A DNA stretch of 40,370 nt, taken from assembly GCA_013044025.1 (NCBI GenBank), contig JABEVD010000125.1:1-40370 (forward strand), in the 5' to 3' direction. Shown piece after piece: positions 17,498 to 25,391 of the stretch. This DNA is from Burkholderiales bacterium (GTDB lineage: Bacteria > Pseudomonadota > Gammaproteobacteria > Burkholderiales > JABEVD01). The position numbers were made by a program, and so were the translations under genes. Below the pieces are notes generated by a model. The model saw nothing but the letters and a program-made list of their open reading frames with translations. It was not told the DNA's origin and made no database searches. Position 1 is the first letter of the stretch, and each line of letters begins with the position of its first letter.

Positions 17498-17860
17498 TCA
17501 GAGAATGTCCGCGATGCTCTTCGCTGCGCGCTTGGTGTCGAGGAATATGAGACCCAGTTTCGCGTCCTTCCTCGCGATGACCGTGAGAACCGCGTCTTTT
17601 CCCGCATGGCTCATCAGGATGTAGCCTTCCTCACCCTTCACCATTACCTGTTCCAGCGTCCCCCTGGAAAGCTCCCTCGCCGTGCGCTCCCCGAGGGAAA
17701 GCATGGCTGCCGCCATCGCGCCGACACGATCTTCATCCACTTCCTTGGGCAACAGGGCCACGATCGTCAGGCCGTCCGAGGAAATGATGGCTGAAGCCTC
17801 GATATCGGCCGATGCGCCGCTGAGGTCGCTGAGAATAGTTCTTAGTATTTGTTCCCGCAT
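17498..17860 (-). CDS. Roadblock/LC7 domain protein (MglB-like)
   Basis: A 120-residue protein with a single roadblock/LC7 fold, the family that binds and regulates small GTPases (MglB is the GAP for MglA). ASAIISSDGLTIVALLPKEVDEDRVGAMAAAMLSLGERTAREL has the usual 'S-D-G-L ... AAMLSL' pattern, and the second half (VMVKGEEGYILMSHAGKDAVLTVIARKDAKLGLIFLD) gives the closing strands and helix. The start follows AGGAGACAACA. It is the last gene of the polarity-type operon, 90 bases after the winged-helix/roadblock-like gene, with its own possible promoter in that gap. A partner role for the GTPase at 18588-19130 is inferred. Confidence 0.88.
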   Translation of the reverse strand: MREQILRTILSDLSGASADIEASAIISSDGLTIVALLPKEVDEDRVGAMAAAMLSLGERTARELSRGTLEQVMVKGEEGYILMSHAGKDAVLTVIARKDAKLGLIFLDTKRAAKSIADIL

Positions 17861-17885
17861 TGTTGTCTCCTGACTTGACTACTGC

Positions 17886-17891
17886 ATTATA
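17886..17891 (-). promoter_or_regulatory. -10 element (TATAAT) before the roadblock gene
   Basis: A perfect TATAAT on the minus strand, about 26 bases before the roadblock ATG. I see no good -35 at the right spacing. It suggests an internal promoter that could express the roadblock protein separately. Confidence 0.35.
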
Positions 17892-17950
17892 ACCCGCTTC
17901 CCGGATTTTTTTCATGAACAAATGAAGATGCGTCCACTCTTTGCGAATTT

Positions 17951-18586
17951 TCAGCCATACCGATAGCTGAGCGCCTGCACCAGGGTCACGAATTCGTCCC
18001 CCTGCAGCCTGGGAGCGCCATCGATGATCAGCACAAAGGACTGATTTCCCATGTACATCGGAAAAAAACCCAGCTCGGACTGACCCGCCGGGTCCATGAT
18101 CGCCCAGGCGTTGCTGTTGATGTTCAGATTGTTCTTGAGAAGCAAGGCATGGCGGTTGCTCATGGTGAGGATGTCGCCAGCCAGCGCCGCAATCTCGACT
18201 GCCGCCTCGTGGTAAAAACCGGAAGTCACCAGATAGAATCCGCTGTCATCGGCGAGAATGGAGCGTCCCGTACTGGAAAGTGAGGCCAGCAGATTGGGCA
18301 GGATCGACTCCAGGCTTCCCTGTGGCATCCGCTTCGGCGTTTCCGTCCCGCGCACGAAATCCAGTCTCTGCAGCCGGTACAACAACTGCACCGCGTCGTC
18401 AGGAGAACCGAGTTCGGACCAGGCCATGAGCTGTTCTTCGGAAGGAGGACGGTTCGTCCCTTCCGTCAAAAGCCTGATCAGCATTTTTCTGGCGCTGTCG
18501 AGATGGGCGCTGGCAACCGCGTAATACGCACCTGCCGGCGTGACCTCTGCAAACAGCGAGCGGTTTAACGTCAGTATATCCGGCAT
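17951..18586 (-). CDS. Unknown protein: possible winged-helix N-terminus and divergent roadblock C-terminus
   Basis: A 211-residue soluble protein that I do not recognise as a named family. Residues about 30-85 (KMLIRLLTEG... DAVQLLYRLQRLDFVRGTETP) look helical with a winged-helix rhythm. Residues about 100-211 resemble a divergent roadblock domain: ILADDSGFYLVTSGFYHEAAVEIAALAGDI, then a helix, then the strand NAWAIMDPAGQSELGFFPMYM and FVLIIDGAPRL. It sits 1 base after the GTPase gene, with ribosome site GGAAGGTTGAA inside the GTPase 3' end. GTPase, winged-helix and roadblock genes together recall the actinobacterial conservons (roadblock, DUF742, GTPase); this is inference from pattern, and a structure prediction would settle it. 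Confidence 0.75.
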   Translation of the reverse strand: MPDILTLNRSLFAEVTPAGAYYAVASAHLDSARKMLIRLLTEGTNRPPSEEQLMAWSELGSPDDAVQLLYRLQRLDFVRGTETPKRMPQGSLESILPNLLASLSSTGRSILADDSGFYLVTSGFYHEAAVEIAALAGDILTMSNRHALLLKNNLNINSNAWAIMDPAGQSELGFFPMYMGNQSFVLIIDGAPRLQGDEFVTLVQALSYRYG

Positions 18587-18587
18587 T

Positions 18588-19130
18588 TCAACCTTCCAGC
18601 CCCGGGTCGATCGAGAACAACATCGCCATGACGAGATTCTTCACATCCTCGCGACTTCTGCCATCGATCTCGAAAATCGGCGGGCGCATGCCCATTTTCT
18701 CCAGCATCCTGGCATAGGTTCCCGCGGTCGGAGTCGGCTTGAGATCGGTCTTGGTGACCCCGATCACGACCGGTGCCCCTTTCAGCATGTCCTTGAATGC
18801 ATCCAGAAAGAACTCCATGTCCTTTTCCGGATTCTGCCTGCTGTTGTCGAGCAGCAGGATCAGGCCGATCGCGCCGTTGCTCAGGATTTCCCACATGAAA
18901 TCGAAGCGCTCCTGGCCGGGCGTTCCATAAAGATGGACCTTCGATCCGTCGTCGAGATGCAGCAGGCCATAATCCATGGCCACCGTGGTATACCCCTTCC
19001 TGTTCAGCGTCATGTCGGAAGCATTCGCATCCGTGGTGACGGGCGGAATATCGCTGATCGCACCGATGGCCGTGGTTTTCCCCGCACCCACGGGACCGGT
19101 GAAAATGATCTTGTTGTCCAGCTTGCGCAT
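18588..19130 (-). CDS. Small GTPase, MglA/COG2229-like
   Basis: A 180-residue small G protein. G1 is GPVGAGKTT (12-20), G3 is YGTPGQERF (68-76) with Gly-Thr-Pro in place of the Ras Asp-Thr-Ala, and G4 is TKTD (126-129). The GTPGQERF form is typical of the bacterial COG2229/SR-beta-like group, which includes relatives of MglA, the polarity switch of Myxococcus. These proteins act with roadblock partners, two of which (one clear, one probable) follow directly. The ATG at 19130 lies 18 bases after the pseudo-receiver gene. Effectors in this organism are unknown; the FimV-like and PilZ genes upstream suggest a cell-pole or pilus role. Confidence 0.88.
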   Translation of the reverse strand: MRKLDNKIIFTGPVGAGKTTAIGAISDIPPVTTDANASDMTLNRKGYTTVAMDYGLLHLDDGSKVHLYGTPGQERFDFMWEILSNGAIGLILLLDNSRQNPEKDMEFFLDAFKDMLKGAPVVIGVTKTDLKPTPTAGTYARMLEKMGMRPPIFEIDGRSREDVKNLVMAMLFSIDPGLEG

Positions 19131-19148
19131 CCAGTCTCTCCCCTTTTC

Positions 19149-20261
19149 TTACAACCCGACAATCCTGCGCAGCAACCTGGAAAGCATTCCTCCCTTGGCT
19201 TCGTCCTTCACGAGCACCGGCTCGACGGGCGGCGTCTCGGCCGCTTCTCGTCTGGATTCGATGACATCGAGCAAGCCGATGCTGTAGGCTGCAGAAAGAA
19301 AATCAAAAAGATTCGCAGGCGGTACATTCAGCATGCGCACCGCGACAGGAAGACTGGAAGGCGACCTCACCAGGAAAGCGGCCATCCGGAGCGCATTCGG
19401 GATGGGCGCCATGCGCGTCAGATTCGGCCAGTATTTCAGCTTGACCGGCGCATGCACCGGGATTCCGTCCGGCAGCCTGCCGCGGCTCGTCCAGATCGCC
19501 ACCTGCCAGAGCAGCCCGACGAAATTGGAGACCACGATGTTGCGGTTGTCCGGCTTGTCTTCCTTCTGCAGCGCACGGGTGGTGATGATCACCCCCTCGT
19601 TTTCGCATGCGTTTTTCAACTGAGTCAGATCCTGAAGCACCATCACCCTTTCCTGCTCCGGAAACACGATGAGGCTGTTCTGGTTTGCGATCATCACCAT
19701 GCTCGGGCGCTTCGCCTGCAGGATTTCCTGCAAGGTGCCGAGCAGTCCGCGAGTCGGATCGAAACGACCGACCTGCTCCGGCATCTTCTGCATGGCAGGC
19801 TGCGAGGAAGGCGCGTTCACCGAAGAAGGAACCGGCTGGGATGCGAGTTCCGGCTGTGCATTCTGCACGACTTGCAGCGGCGGGGACTGGGGCGGGGACT
19901 GGGGCGGATTCTGCCGGCCCGGCGTGGTGCGCTCCGATAACACCTGGCGCAACAGGGGGAACAGCGTTTCGATCCTGACCGGCTTCACCAGCACCGGCAC
20001 CGGCGCATCCGGCAGGGAAATCATGCTGACGATGAGGGTCGGCAGGTCCGGATTTTCACTGCCATGGTTTTCCCAAAGCAGGTTGCCGTCCACGCAGTCC
20101 ATATCTACGATGGCAAGATCAGGCTTCATGCCGATCGCATCCTCGGCCAGTTCGTACCTTTGCATGGTGTGCATCTTGAATGCCATGCGAAACACAGCCT
20201 GCTTGCGACTGTCCATGCCCACCGTCTTTACACAAATCACCTTGTTTTGCGTCGCGCTCAT
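19149..20261 (-). CDS. Pseudo-receiver protein with proline-rich linker and conserved C-terminal region
   Basis: A 370-residue protein. The N-terminal ~110 residues have a receiver layout: D53 in LAIVDMD, a helix-strand rhythm, and K93-P94 in VLVKPVRIETL. The N-terminal acidic pair is replaced by neutral residues (VICVKTVG), so normal Mg-dependent phosphorylation is doubtful. A linker rich in Pro, Gln and Ser follows (about 117-165, with PPQSPPQSPP). The C-terminal ~200 residues (TLQEILQAKRPSMVMI..., LKYWPNLTRMAPIPNALRMAAFL) form a conserved region I cannot name; its end may be a winged helix. A 12-base tandem repeat (19879-19907) encodes part of the linker. It lies between the FimV-like and GTPase genes. 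Confidence 0.8.
   Translation of the reverse strand: MSATQNKVICVKTVGMDSRKQAVFRMAFKMHTMQRYELAEDAIGMKPDLAIVDMDCVDGNLLWENHGSENPDLPTLIVSMISLPDAPVPVLVKPVRIETLFPLLRQVLSERTTPGRQNPPQSPPQSPPLQVVQNAQPELASQPVPSSVNAPSSQPAMQKMPEQVGRFDPTRGLLGTLQEILQAKRPSMVMIANQNSLIVFPEQERVMVLQDLTQLKNACENEGVIITTRALQKEDKPDNRNIVVSNFVGLLWQVAIWTSRGRLPDGIPVHAPVKLKYWPNLTRMAPIPNALRMAAFLVRSPSSLPVAVRMLNVPPANLFDFLSAAYSIGLLDVIESRREAAETPPVEPVLVKDEAKGGMLSRLLRRIVGL
19879..19907. repeat. 12-base tandem repeat in the linker of the pseudo-receiver gene
   Basis: The unit GGCGGGGACTGG occurs twice (19879-19890, 19891-19902) and begins a third time. On the coding strand it gives a Pro-Pro-Gln-Ser repeat. The 12-base unit keeps frame, so copy number could vary without breaking the gene. 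Confidence 0.8.
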
Positions 20262-20271
20262 CTTGCGTTCC

Positions 20272-21789
20272 TCATGCTGCGATCTGTTGTGTTCTTAGCT
20301 GCAGGCGCTTGTACAAACTGTTCATCATGGAAATCACTTCGGCCGGCGGCCTTTGCGCACGCTTCTTGATTTCCGAAGCCATGCTGGTGAAGCGCGCAAG
20401 CGCGTCCATGCGATCGTACAAATCGAGCAGCGGCCTGTAGAGCTGCACTTTCTGCGGATCGGCAAGAATTTCACGTTCGAGCAGTTCGAGCGCTTCGTCG
20501 ATCTGCCCATATTCGATATAGGAATCCACTTCGGCCAGGACCGCGTCTCCATCGTGCCCGGTTTCGTAGGTCTCGTTGGATACCGATGCGCTTACGAGAT
20601 CCAGCCCTTTCGAAGTCACCATTTCGACCGGATAATATCCGAAATTCCTGCCGATTGCCTCGAGATGGCGCCGCTCCTTCGCCTGAGCAAGCGCTTCCAG
20701 AACCGGATGAGTCCCCATCGAGAACCCCACGCCGAGCAGCCTTTCCTTCAGGTCGCTGCCATAATTGTCCAGCACGTTGAAAAGCTGCCAGAGCGTCTTC
20801 GCATATTCGTCGACTTCCTTCCTGAAGTAATACAGCTTCAGGATTTCGGTGAAATTGACCAGCGCTTTGGGCTGCTCGACAATCGCGCGCTTCAGGACCG
20901 GAATCGCGCATTCGTAATTCTGGAAGGAAAGATACAGTTTCGCAGCCAGCGCTGCAGGAACCAGGGTATCGATTACATCGCGCTCCTGGCTGGAAAGCGG
21001 ATCCAGCGGTGCAGTCCCTTCCACCACCTGCTTGCCGAGGCGGGGCGCCGCACGCCTTTCGGCCGGGGGAGCGGCGGGCTTTTCCGCGGATTCCCGGATT
21101 TCTTCGCGCGCAGGAACGGGCCTGACCTCTTCCGGAGCGGGCGCGGCCGGCTTTGTCGGTTCCACCGGCGGGGCAGGCTTGGGCGCTTCCGGAACGCCGC
21201 CCAGGATGGAATTGATTTTTTCGAAACTGATTCCCAGGCAGGCTTCTGCGAACACCCGAAGCTGCAGGTTGCCGCTGTCTTCCTTGAGTCCTGCGACGAA
21301 CGCCCGCTTGAGGAAATCGGCTCGCTCGCCCGCCTCCGACAATTTTTCCAGAACCAGCGCGTAATTGTCGATCTGGCTGAGCTGGAAATAAACCTGGAGC
21401 AGCTTGCGCAAGGCATTGAGGTCGGAATGGCCGGCGCTGCTGTCTACATACCAGCGCAACGTCTCCGCGGCCCGCTCGTAGTATCCGTATTCGATATAGA
21501 TGTCCACGCCCTCGAGGGGATCGACCTCGCTGACCTCGATGACTTCGCTGGTGCGAACGCCGGCTGTCTGCGCCTCGACTTCTGGCGCAGCACTTTCCTG
21601 CGCGCTCCATTGTCCGGCCTCGTTCTTCCTCGACTTGATCTTCTGTACCGCAAGCTTCTTCGCAGCCATCGACCTGTTTCGATGGACCAGGAAAAACAGC
21701 GCCGCGATCAGCACGATCACGCCTGCTGCTGCGCCAAGCGTGACCGGGTCGGCCAGGATTTCCTCAACTTGTTCGATCAGATCCTCCAT
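20272..21789 (-). CDS. FimV/HubP-like membrane protein with TPR-like repeats
   Basis: A 505-residue protein with an N-terminal membrane segment (about 16-36) and a large cytoplasmic part. FimV-style tetratricopeptide pieces occur at about 88-115 (GVDIYIEYGYYERAAETLRWYV) and near the C-terminus (VDSYIEYGQIDEALELLEREILADP). A proline/alanine-rich linker lies at about 198-250. FimV/HubP proteins organise the cell pole and link to type IV pilus function and signalling. No LysM domain is seen, so this is a shortened or divergent relative; the single TM near the N-terminus differs from classical FimV. It is encoded 10 bases before the pseudo-receiver gene and 18 after the MBL-fold gene. Confidence 0.82.
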   Translation of the reverse strand: MEDLIEQVEEILADPVTLGAAAGVIVLIAALFFLVHRNRSMAAKKLAVQKIKSRKNEAGQWSAQESAAPEVEAQTAGVRTSEVIEVSEVDPLEGVDIYIEYGYYERAAETLRWYVDSSAGHSDLNALRKLLQVYFQLSQIDNYALVLEKLSEAGERADFLKRAFVAGLKEDSGNLQLRVFAEACLGISFEKINSILGGVPEAPKPAPPVEPTKPAAPAPEEVRPVPAREEIRESAEKPAAPPAERRAAPRLGKQVVEGTAPLDPLSSQERDVIDTLVPAALAAKLYLSFQNYECAIPVLKRAIVEQPKALVNFTEILKLYYFRKEVDEYAKTLWQLFNVLDNYGSDLKERLLGVGFSMGTHPVLEALAQAKERRHLEAIGRNFGYYPVEMVTSKGLDLVSASVSNETYETGHDGDAVLAEVDSYIEYGQIDEALELLEREILADPQKVQLYRPLLDLYDRMDALARFTSMASEIKKRAQRPPAEVISMMNSLYKRLQLRTQQIAA

Positions 21790-21807
21790 TGACCGGCGTA
21801 TTCCTGC

Positions 21808-22578
21808 TTACGGAACCTGATAGTCCGCCTCGGTCACGAGATCCGTCCCGCACTCCAGAGTCTCGATCCAGTCGATGAAGCGGTTCACCATTTCCTTTCC
21901 CTTGAAATAGCCGCCATGCTGGGGAACGATGCATTCGATATCGAGTTTCCTGCCCATGGCCGCCCACAGTCTGCAAACCTTGTTGTTCGACATGTAGCGC
22001 TGATGAAAGCCCACCGAATGAGCGGTCTCGAGATGCCTGTCGAAATCCGCGATCGGCTGACCTGCCTGGGCTCCATCCATCAGGGAAGCGCCCATGTCTC
22101 CAGAAAACAGGATCTTGCTGACCGGATCATAGACCTGGAAATTGCCCACCGCATGCAGATAATGCGCCGGAACGATCTTGAGTTCGGTTTCCCCGAGCTT
22201 CAGGTTCATTCCGCCTGGCTGGACCGGAATGACGCGTCCTTCCGTCAGTCCCTTGACACAGAAATGCGGCAGGAATCGCTCCCATTCCCTGGCGATCACG
22301 ATGTTCGCATCGGTGATCAGCAGCCAGCCGTTTGCGGACGCGATGATGTCCGGATCCTCATGGGAAGCAAAAATGTATCGGGTATGCGAAGGCAGGACAT
22401 AATTGGCCATCTCCGCGAGCAGGTGCTTGTAGGTCAGATTGCCTCCCGGATCGAGAAGCATGGACTCTCCGTTGTCGACGATGAGAAACTGGTTGGACTG
22501 GATACCCTCTCCCTGAACCAGTTCGGTAAAGGCGATACATTTGTGGCTTCCATCGTCATAAAGTACTACTGCAGGCAT
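21808..22578 (-). CDS. MBL-fold protein of the diiron ODP type (probable oxygen/redox sensor)
   Basis: A 256-residue metallo-beta-lactamase-fold protein. Candidate metal ligands are H73, D75 and D77 in SHEDPDI, H142 (AHYLHAVGNF), D161 (FSGDMG) and H221 (VPQHGG). This follows the flavodiiron/ODP layout (normally HxExDH) with changes at two positions. ODP proteins bind oxygen at a diiron site and act in sensing. The start is the ATG at 22578 after GGGAGGGGGA. Genetic context (pilZ before, FimV-like after) suggests a sensory input to the module. Enzymatic activity is not implied; the ligand reading is by eye and the metal is inferred. Confidence 0.83.
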   Translation of the reverse strand: MPAVVLYDDGSHKCIAFTELVQGEGIQSNQFLIVDNGESMLLDPGGNLTYKHLLAEMANYVLPSHTRYIFASHEDPDIIASANGWLLITDANIVIAREWERFLPHFCVKGLTEGRVIPVQPGGMNLKLGETELKIVPAHYLHAVGNFQVYDPVSKILFSGDMGASLMDGAQAGQPIADFDRHLETAHSVGFHQRYMSNNKVCRLWAAMGRKLDIECIVPQHGGYFKGKEMVNRFIDWIETLECGTDLVTEADYQVP

Positions 22579-22644
22579 TCCCCCTCCCAGCCGGCGCGCA
22601 TTGCTTGCCACGCACCATTTTCATTTTGGACACCAACATCCGGA

Positions 22645-23019
22645 TCACATCGTATGTGTCAGGCGAGCCGTTTTGGCTGCGCCACCGAGATGCTCCTCAA
22701 TTTTTCTCCGCAACATCTTGCTGTTGTCGCTTTCGTCGAAATGAACTCCGACGCCCTGCAAACGCCCGCCGTGACAACCCTTGGGCGTGATCCAAGTCAC
22801 CTCGCCGTTGGCCAGGATCTTCTCCGGCGCATCCATCAGGCTGAGCAATATGAACACTTCGTCCCTCAACTTGTAGGGGTGAACCGTAGGAATGAAGATC
22901 CCCCCGTTCTTCAGGAAAGGAATGTAGGCGGCTGCAAGGGCCGCCTTGTCCTTGACCGAAAGCGCGAGCATCTTCGGAATATCGGGCGCGGCCGCCTTCG
23001 TCGCAGTTACGTTTGTCAT
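22645..23019 (-). CDS. pilZ: PilZ domain protein, type IV pilus type
   Basis: A 124-residue PilZ protein of the pilus-assembly branch. KMLALSVKDKAALAAAYIPFLKNGGIFIPT, GDEVF-like YKLRDEVFILLSLMDAPEKI and GEVTWITPKGCHGGRLQGVGVHF are diagnostic. The RxxxR and D/NxSxxG motifs for cyclic di-GMP binding are absent, as in pilus PilZ proteins, so direct binding is not expected. PilZ normally works with PilB-type ATPases for pilus extension, but those genes are not in this window. Its ATG overlaps the stop of a possible small ORF upstream (ATGA). It is the first clear gene of the operon. Confidence 0.9.
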   Translation of the reverse strand: MTNVTATKAAAPDIPKMLALSVKDKAALAAAYIPFLKNGGIFIPTVHPYKLRDEVFILLSLMDAPEKILANGEVTWITPKGCHGGRLQGVGVHFDESDNSKMLRRKIEEHLGGAAKTARLTHTM

Positions 23020-23162
23020 GTCTCCGTGACGCCCTCATTCCGGACCGTATTCATGGCCTCGCCGGATTGACCGAATTTACGGTGCCGGACGATAAGTCGC
23101 AGCCAGTCCGGGGCAACCGCCTTGTCCAAGATCACTTCCTTCACTTCATCCACCTTCCTCAC
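23016..23162 (-). CDS. Possible small ORF upstream of pilZ
   Basis: A 48-codon open frame on the minus strand ending in a TGA that overlaps the pilZ ATG by four bases. Read from GTG it gives a highly charged product beginning VRKVDEVKEVILDKAV and containing APDWLRLIVRHRKFGQSGEAMN. Third positions are mostly G or C, as in real genes here. The start is unclear: GTG at 23162, 23153 or 23144, the last with GAGGAAGG at good spacing. I recognise no family. It could be a small protein, or a leader that couples translation to pilZ. No other support. Confidence 0.4.
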   Translation of the reverse strand: MRKVDEVKEVILDKAVAPDWLRLIVRHRKFGQSGEAMNTVRNEGVTET

Positions 23163-23231
23163 AGAATATCAAGCGTATGAAGCCTGAAACAGAATCCAAC
23201 GCAGAAACCATACCGGCAGGAATGCTTAGGC

Positions 23232-23261
23232 AGTATAGCGCCTGTCAAAGAATTTAATCAA
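23232..23261 (-). promoter_or_regulatory. Promoter of the pilZ-FimV-GTPase-roadblock operon
   Basis: TTGATT (23256-23261) and TATACT (23232-23237) on the minus strand, 18 bases apart, in an AT-rich gap. This is the best-matching promoter in the region and places the transcript start near 23226, before the small ORF and pilZ. Confidence 0.55.
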
Positions 23262-23307
23262 GTCCGGCCAATACCATGCGCATTATATATGCAATATGGA
23301 TGCAACT

Positions 23308-24024
23308 TCAGAAGCTTTCGTTGCTTCCGAGATAGCGCCACTTCCCGGGCGGCAGCTCTCCCAACCTCACCTTTCCGATCCTGACCCGCTTCAATCCGGT
23401 CACCCTGAGACCGACGAGCTCGCACATTCTCCGGATCTGGCGTTTTTTCCCTTCCTTCAGGATGAATTTCAACTGGTCTTCGTTCTGCCTGCTGACCCTT
23501 GCCGGTTTCAGCGCCACGCCATCCAGGGAAAGGCCGTGATTGAGGAGCGCGAGCCCCCGATCGTCCAGCCTGCCTTGCACCCGAACCAGGTATTCCTTTT
23601 CGATTTCGGAAGACTCCCCGATCAGCAGTTTCGCGATCGTGCCATCCTGGGTCAGCACCAGGAGACCGGTGGAATCGATATCCAGCCTGCCCGCCGGGGC
23701 AAGCCCTTTCAGATGGTCCGGAGAAAAGGTTTTTCCCTCCCCATGCATCGATTCACGGTTGACGAGCGAAACCGCGGCCTTGTATCCCTTTTCCGGCTGA
23801 CCGGAAACGTAACCCACGGGCTTGTGGAGCAAGATGGTGACGGGCGCCACGCGACGAGCCTCCCTGGAGAGGGAAATCTTCTGGGCGGGGTCGATCCTGG
23901 TGCCGAGTTCGGTCACTTTCTGCCCGTCCACATACACCCATCCCATCGAGATGAAATGATCCGCCTCCCGGCGCGATGCGATGCCCCGCTCGGACATCAG
24001 CTTGGAAATCCTGACCTTTTCCAT
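23308..24024 (-). CDS. rluF: 23S rRNA pseudouridine synthase, RluF/RluB type
   Basis: A 238-residue RsuA/RluB/E/F-family enzyme. An N-terminal S4 RNA-binding domain ([22 protein letters not shown]) is followed by a catalytic domain with Asp in [11 protein letters not shown] and the basic [19 protein letters not shown] segment. Family members convert uridine to pseudouridine in large-subunit rRNA; RluF-like is my best match, with RluB possible. The ATG at 24024 overlaps the cysG stop by one base (TGATG). It is the last gene of trpD2-cysG-rluF. Confidence 0.85.
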   Translation of the reverse strand: MEKVRISKLMSERGIASRREADHFISMGWVYVDGQKVTELGTRIDPAQKISLSREARRVAPVTILLHKPVGYVSGQPEKGYKAAVSLVNRESMHGEGKTFSPDHLKGLAPAGRLDIDSTGLLVLTQDGTIAKLLIGESSEIEKEYLVRVQGRLDDRGLALLNHGLSLDGVALKPARVSRQNEDQLKFILKEGKKRQIRRMCELVGLRVTGLKRVRIGKVRLGELPPGKWRYLGSNESF

Positions 24025-25391
24025 CAATTGGGCTCGAACCAGGCAAGTTTCTCGCGCAGGCTCACCACGCCGCCCACGATGATGAGGGTGGGGGGCGTGA
24101 GTTTCGCATCCATGGCGATCCGGTAGAGATTCGCGAGCGTACCGGTCAGGACTTTCTGGTTCCGGGTGGTTCCCTGCTGCACCACGGCCGCGGGAGTCGA
24201 TTCTGGCAATCCGTGCTCGATGAGCTTCGAACAGAGCACTTCGAGTCCGGTGAGCCCCATGTATACAACCACGGTCTGACGCGGTCTTGCCAGCATCTCC
24301 CAGTCCAGATCCATGCTGCCGTCCTTGAGGTGCCCGGTAACGAACACGCAGGACTGGGCATGATCGCGATGGGTGAGCGGGATGCCGGCATAACTCGCCA
24401 CCCCGGCTGCGGCGGTGATGCCGGGCACGACCTGGAAAGTGACGCCTCGCGCGGAAAGGGTCTCGATTTCCTCCCCTCCCCTGCCGAAAATGAAGGGATC
24501 CCCGCCCTTGAGCCTCAACACGCGCTTTCCTTCCTTCGCGAGCCTCACCAGGAATTCGTTGATTTCCTCCTGGGGCATGGCGTGATCGCTCTTTTTCTTG
24601 CCGACATAGATGCGGGTCGCATCGCGCCTCGTCATCTCCAGGATGGGCTTGGAGACCAGATTGTCATAGAGCACCACATCGGCCTTGTGCATGAGGCGAA
24701 GCGCGCGAAAGGTGAGGAGATCCGGGTCTCCCGGCCCTGCGCCGACCAGATACACTTCTCCCTGGTGAATTGCGCCTTCCTGCAACCCCTCTTCCAGCAT
24801 CGCCTCGGCGCGCTTCTCGTCTCCGAGCAGCACCTTTTCTGCGATCTTCCCTTCGAAAACGTCCTCCCAGAAAATCCTTCTTTCGGAAGGACTCGAAATT
24901 TTCTGCTTCACCTTTTCGCGAAAACGCGCGGCGAAGGAAGCGAGCCTGCCATATCCTTCCGGAATCAGCGACTCGAAGCGGGCGCGCAACAGGCGGGCCA
25001 GCACCGGAGAAGCCCCTCCAGTGGAAAAAGCCACCATGAGCGGAGAACGGTCCAGGATGGAAGGCATGACGAAGGAGCAAAGATCCGGGTTGTCGACCAC
25101 GTTCACCGGAATGTTTCTTTCCCGGGCGAGCCTGGAAACCTCCACATTGACTTCGCGGTCGTCGGTTGCCGCGATCGCAAGGGTCATTCCATCGAGATGC
25201 TGGGCGGAGAATCTTTCGGCAACATGCTCCACTTCGAGCCTGTCGAAACCTTCCGAGAGCGTGGGCGAGACCACCTTCACTTTCGCCCCGGACTGGGCCA
25301 GGATGGAAGCTTTCCTGAGGGCGACCTCCCCGCCGCCCACCACCAGGCAGGTCTTTTGCTTCAGATCGAGAAAAATCGGGAAATAATCCAT
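24024..25391 (-). CDS. cysG: Siroheme synthase (multifunctional)
   Basis: A 455-residue fusion that makes siroheme from uroporphyrinogen III: methylation, dehydrogenation and iron insertion. The N-terminal dehydrogenase/ferrochelatase part has the NAD motif [15 protein letters not shown] and [31 protein letters not shown]. The C-terminal methyltransferase (SUMT) begins near residue 215 with [20 protein letters not shown] and includes [14 protein letters not shown] and [21 protein letters not shown]. Siroheme serves sulfite and nitrite reductases. The ATG at 25391 overlaps the trpD2 stop by one base (TGATG). An open frame to 25625 runs under that neighbour and is rejected. Confidence 0.96.
   Translation of the reverse strand: MDYFPIFLDLKQKTCLVVGGGEVALRKASILAQSGAKVKVVSPTLSEGFDRLEVEHVAERFSAQHLDGMTLAIAATDDREVNVEVSRLARERNIPVNVVDNPDLCSFVMPSILDRSPLMVAFSTGGASPVLARLLRARFESLIPEGYGRLASFAARFREKVKQKISSPSERRIFWEDVFEGKIAEKVLLGDEKRAEAMLEEGLQEGAIHQGEVYLVGAGPGDPDLLTFRALRLMHKADVVLYDNLVSKPILEMTRRDATRIYVGKKKSDHAMPQEEINEFLVRLAKEGKRVLRLKGGDPFIFGRGGEEIETLSARGVTFQVVPGITAAAGVASYAGIPLTHRDHAQSCVFVTGHLKDGSMDLDWEMLARPRQTVVVYMGLTGLEVLCSKLIEHGLPESTPAAVVQQGTTRNQKVLTGTLANLYRIAMDAKLTPPTLIIVGGVVSLREKLAWFEPN

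Noticed and set aside
19879-19907. CRISPR-like repeat
   Set aside because: The 12-base repeat lies in a coding linker with no spacers. No CRISPR array was seen in the window.
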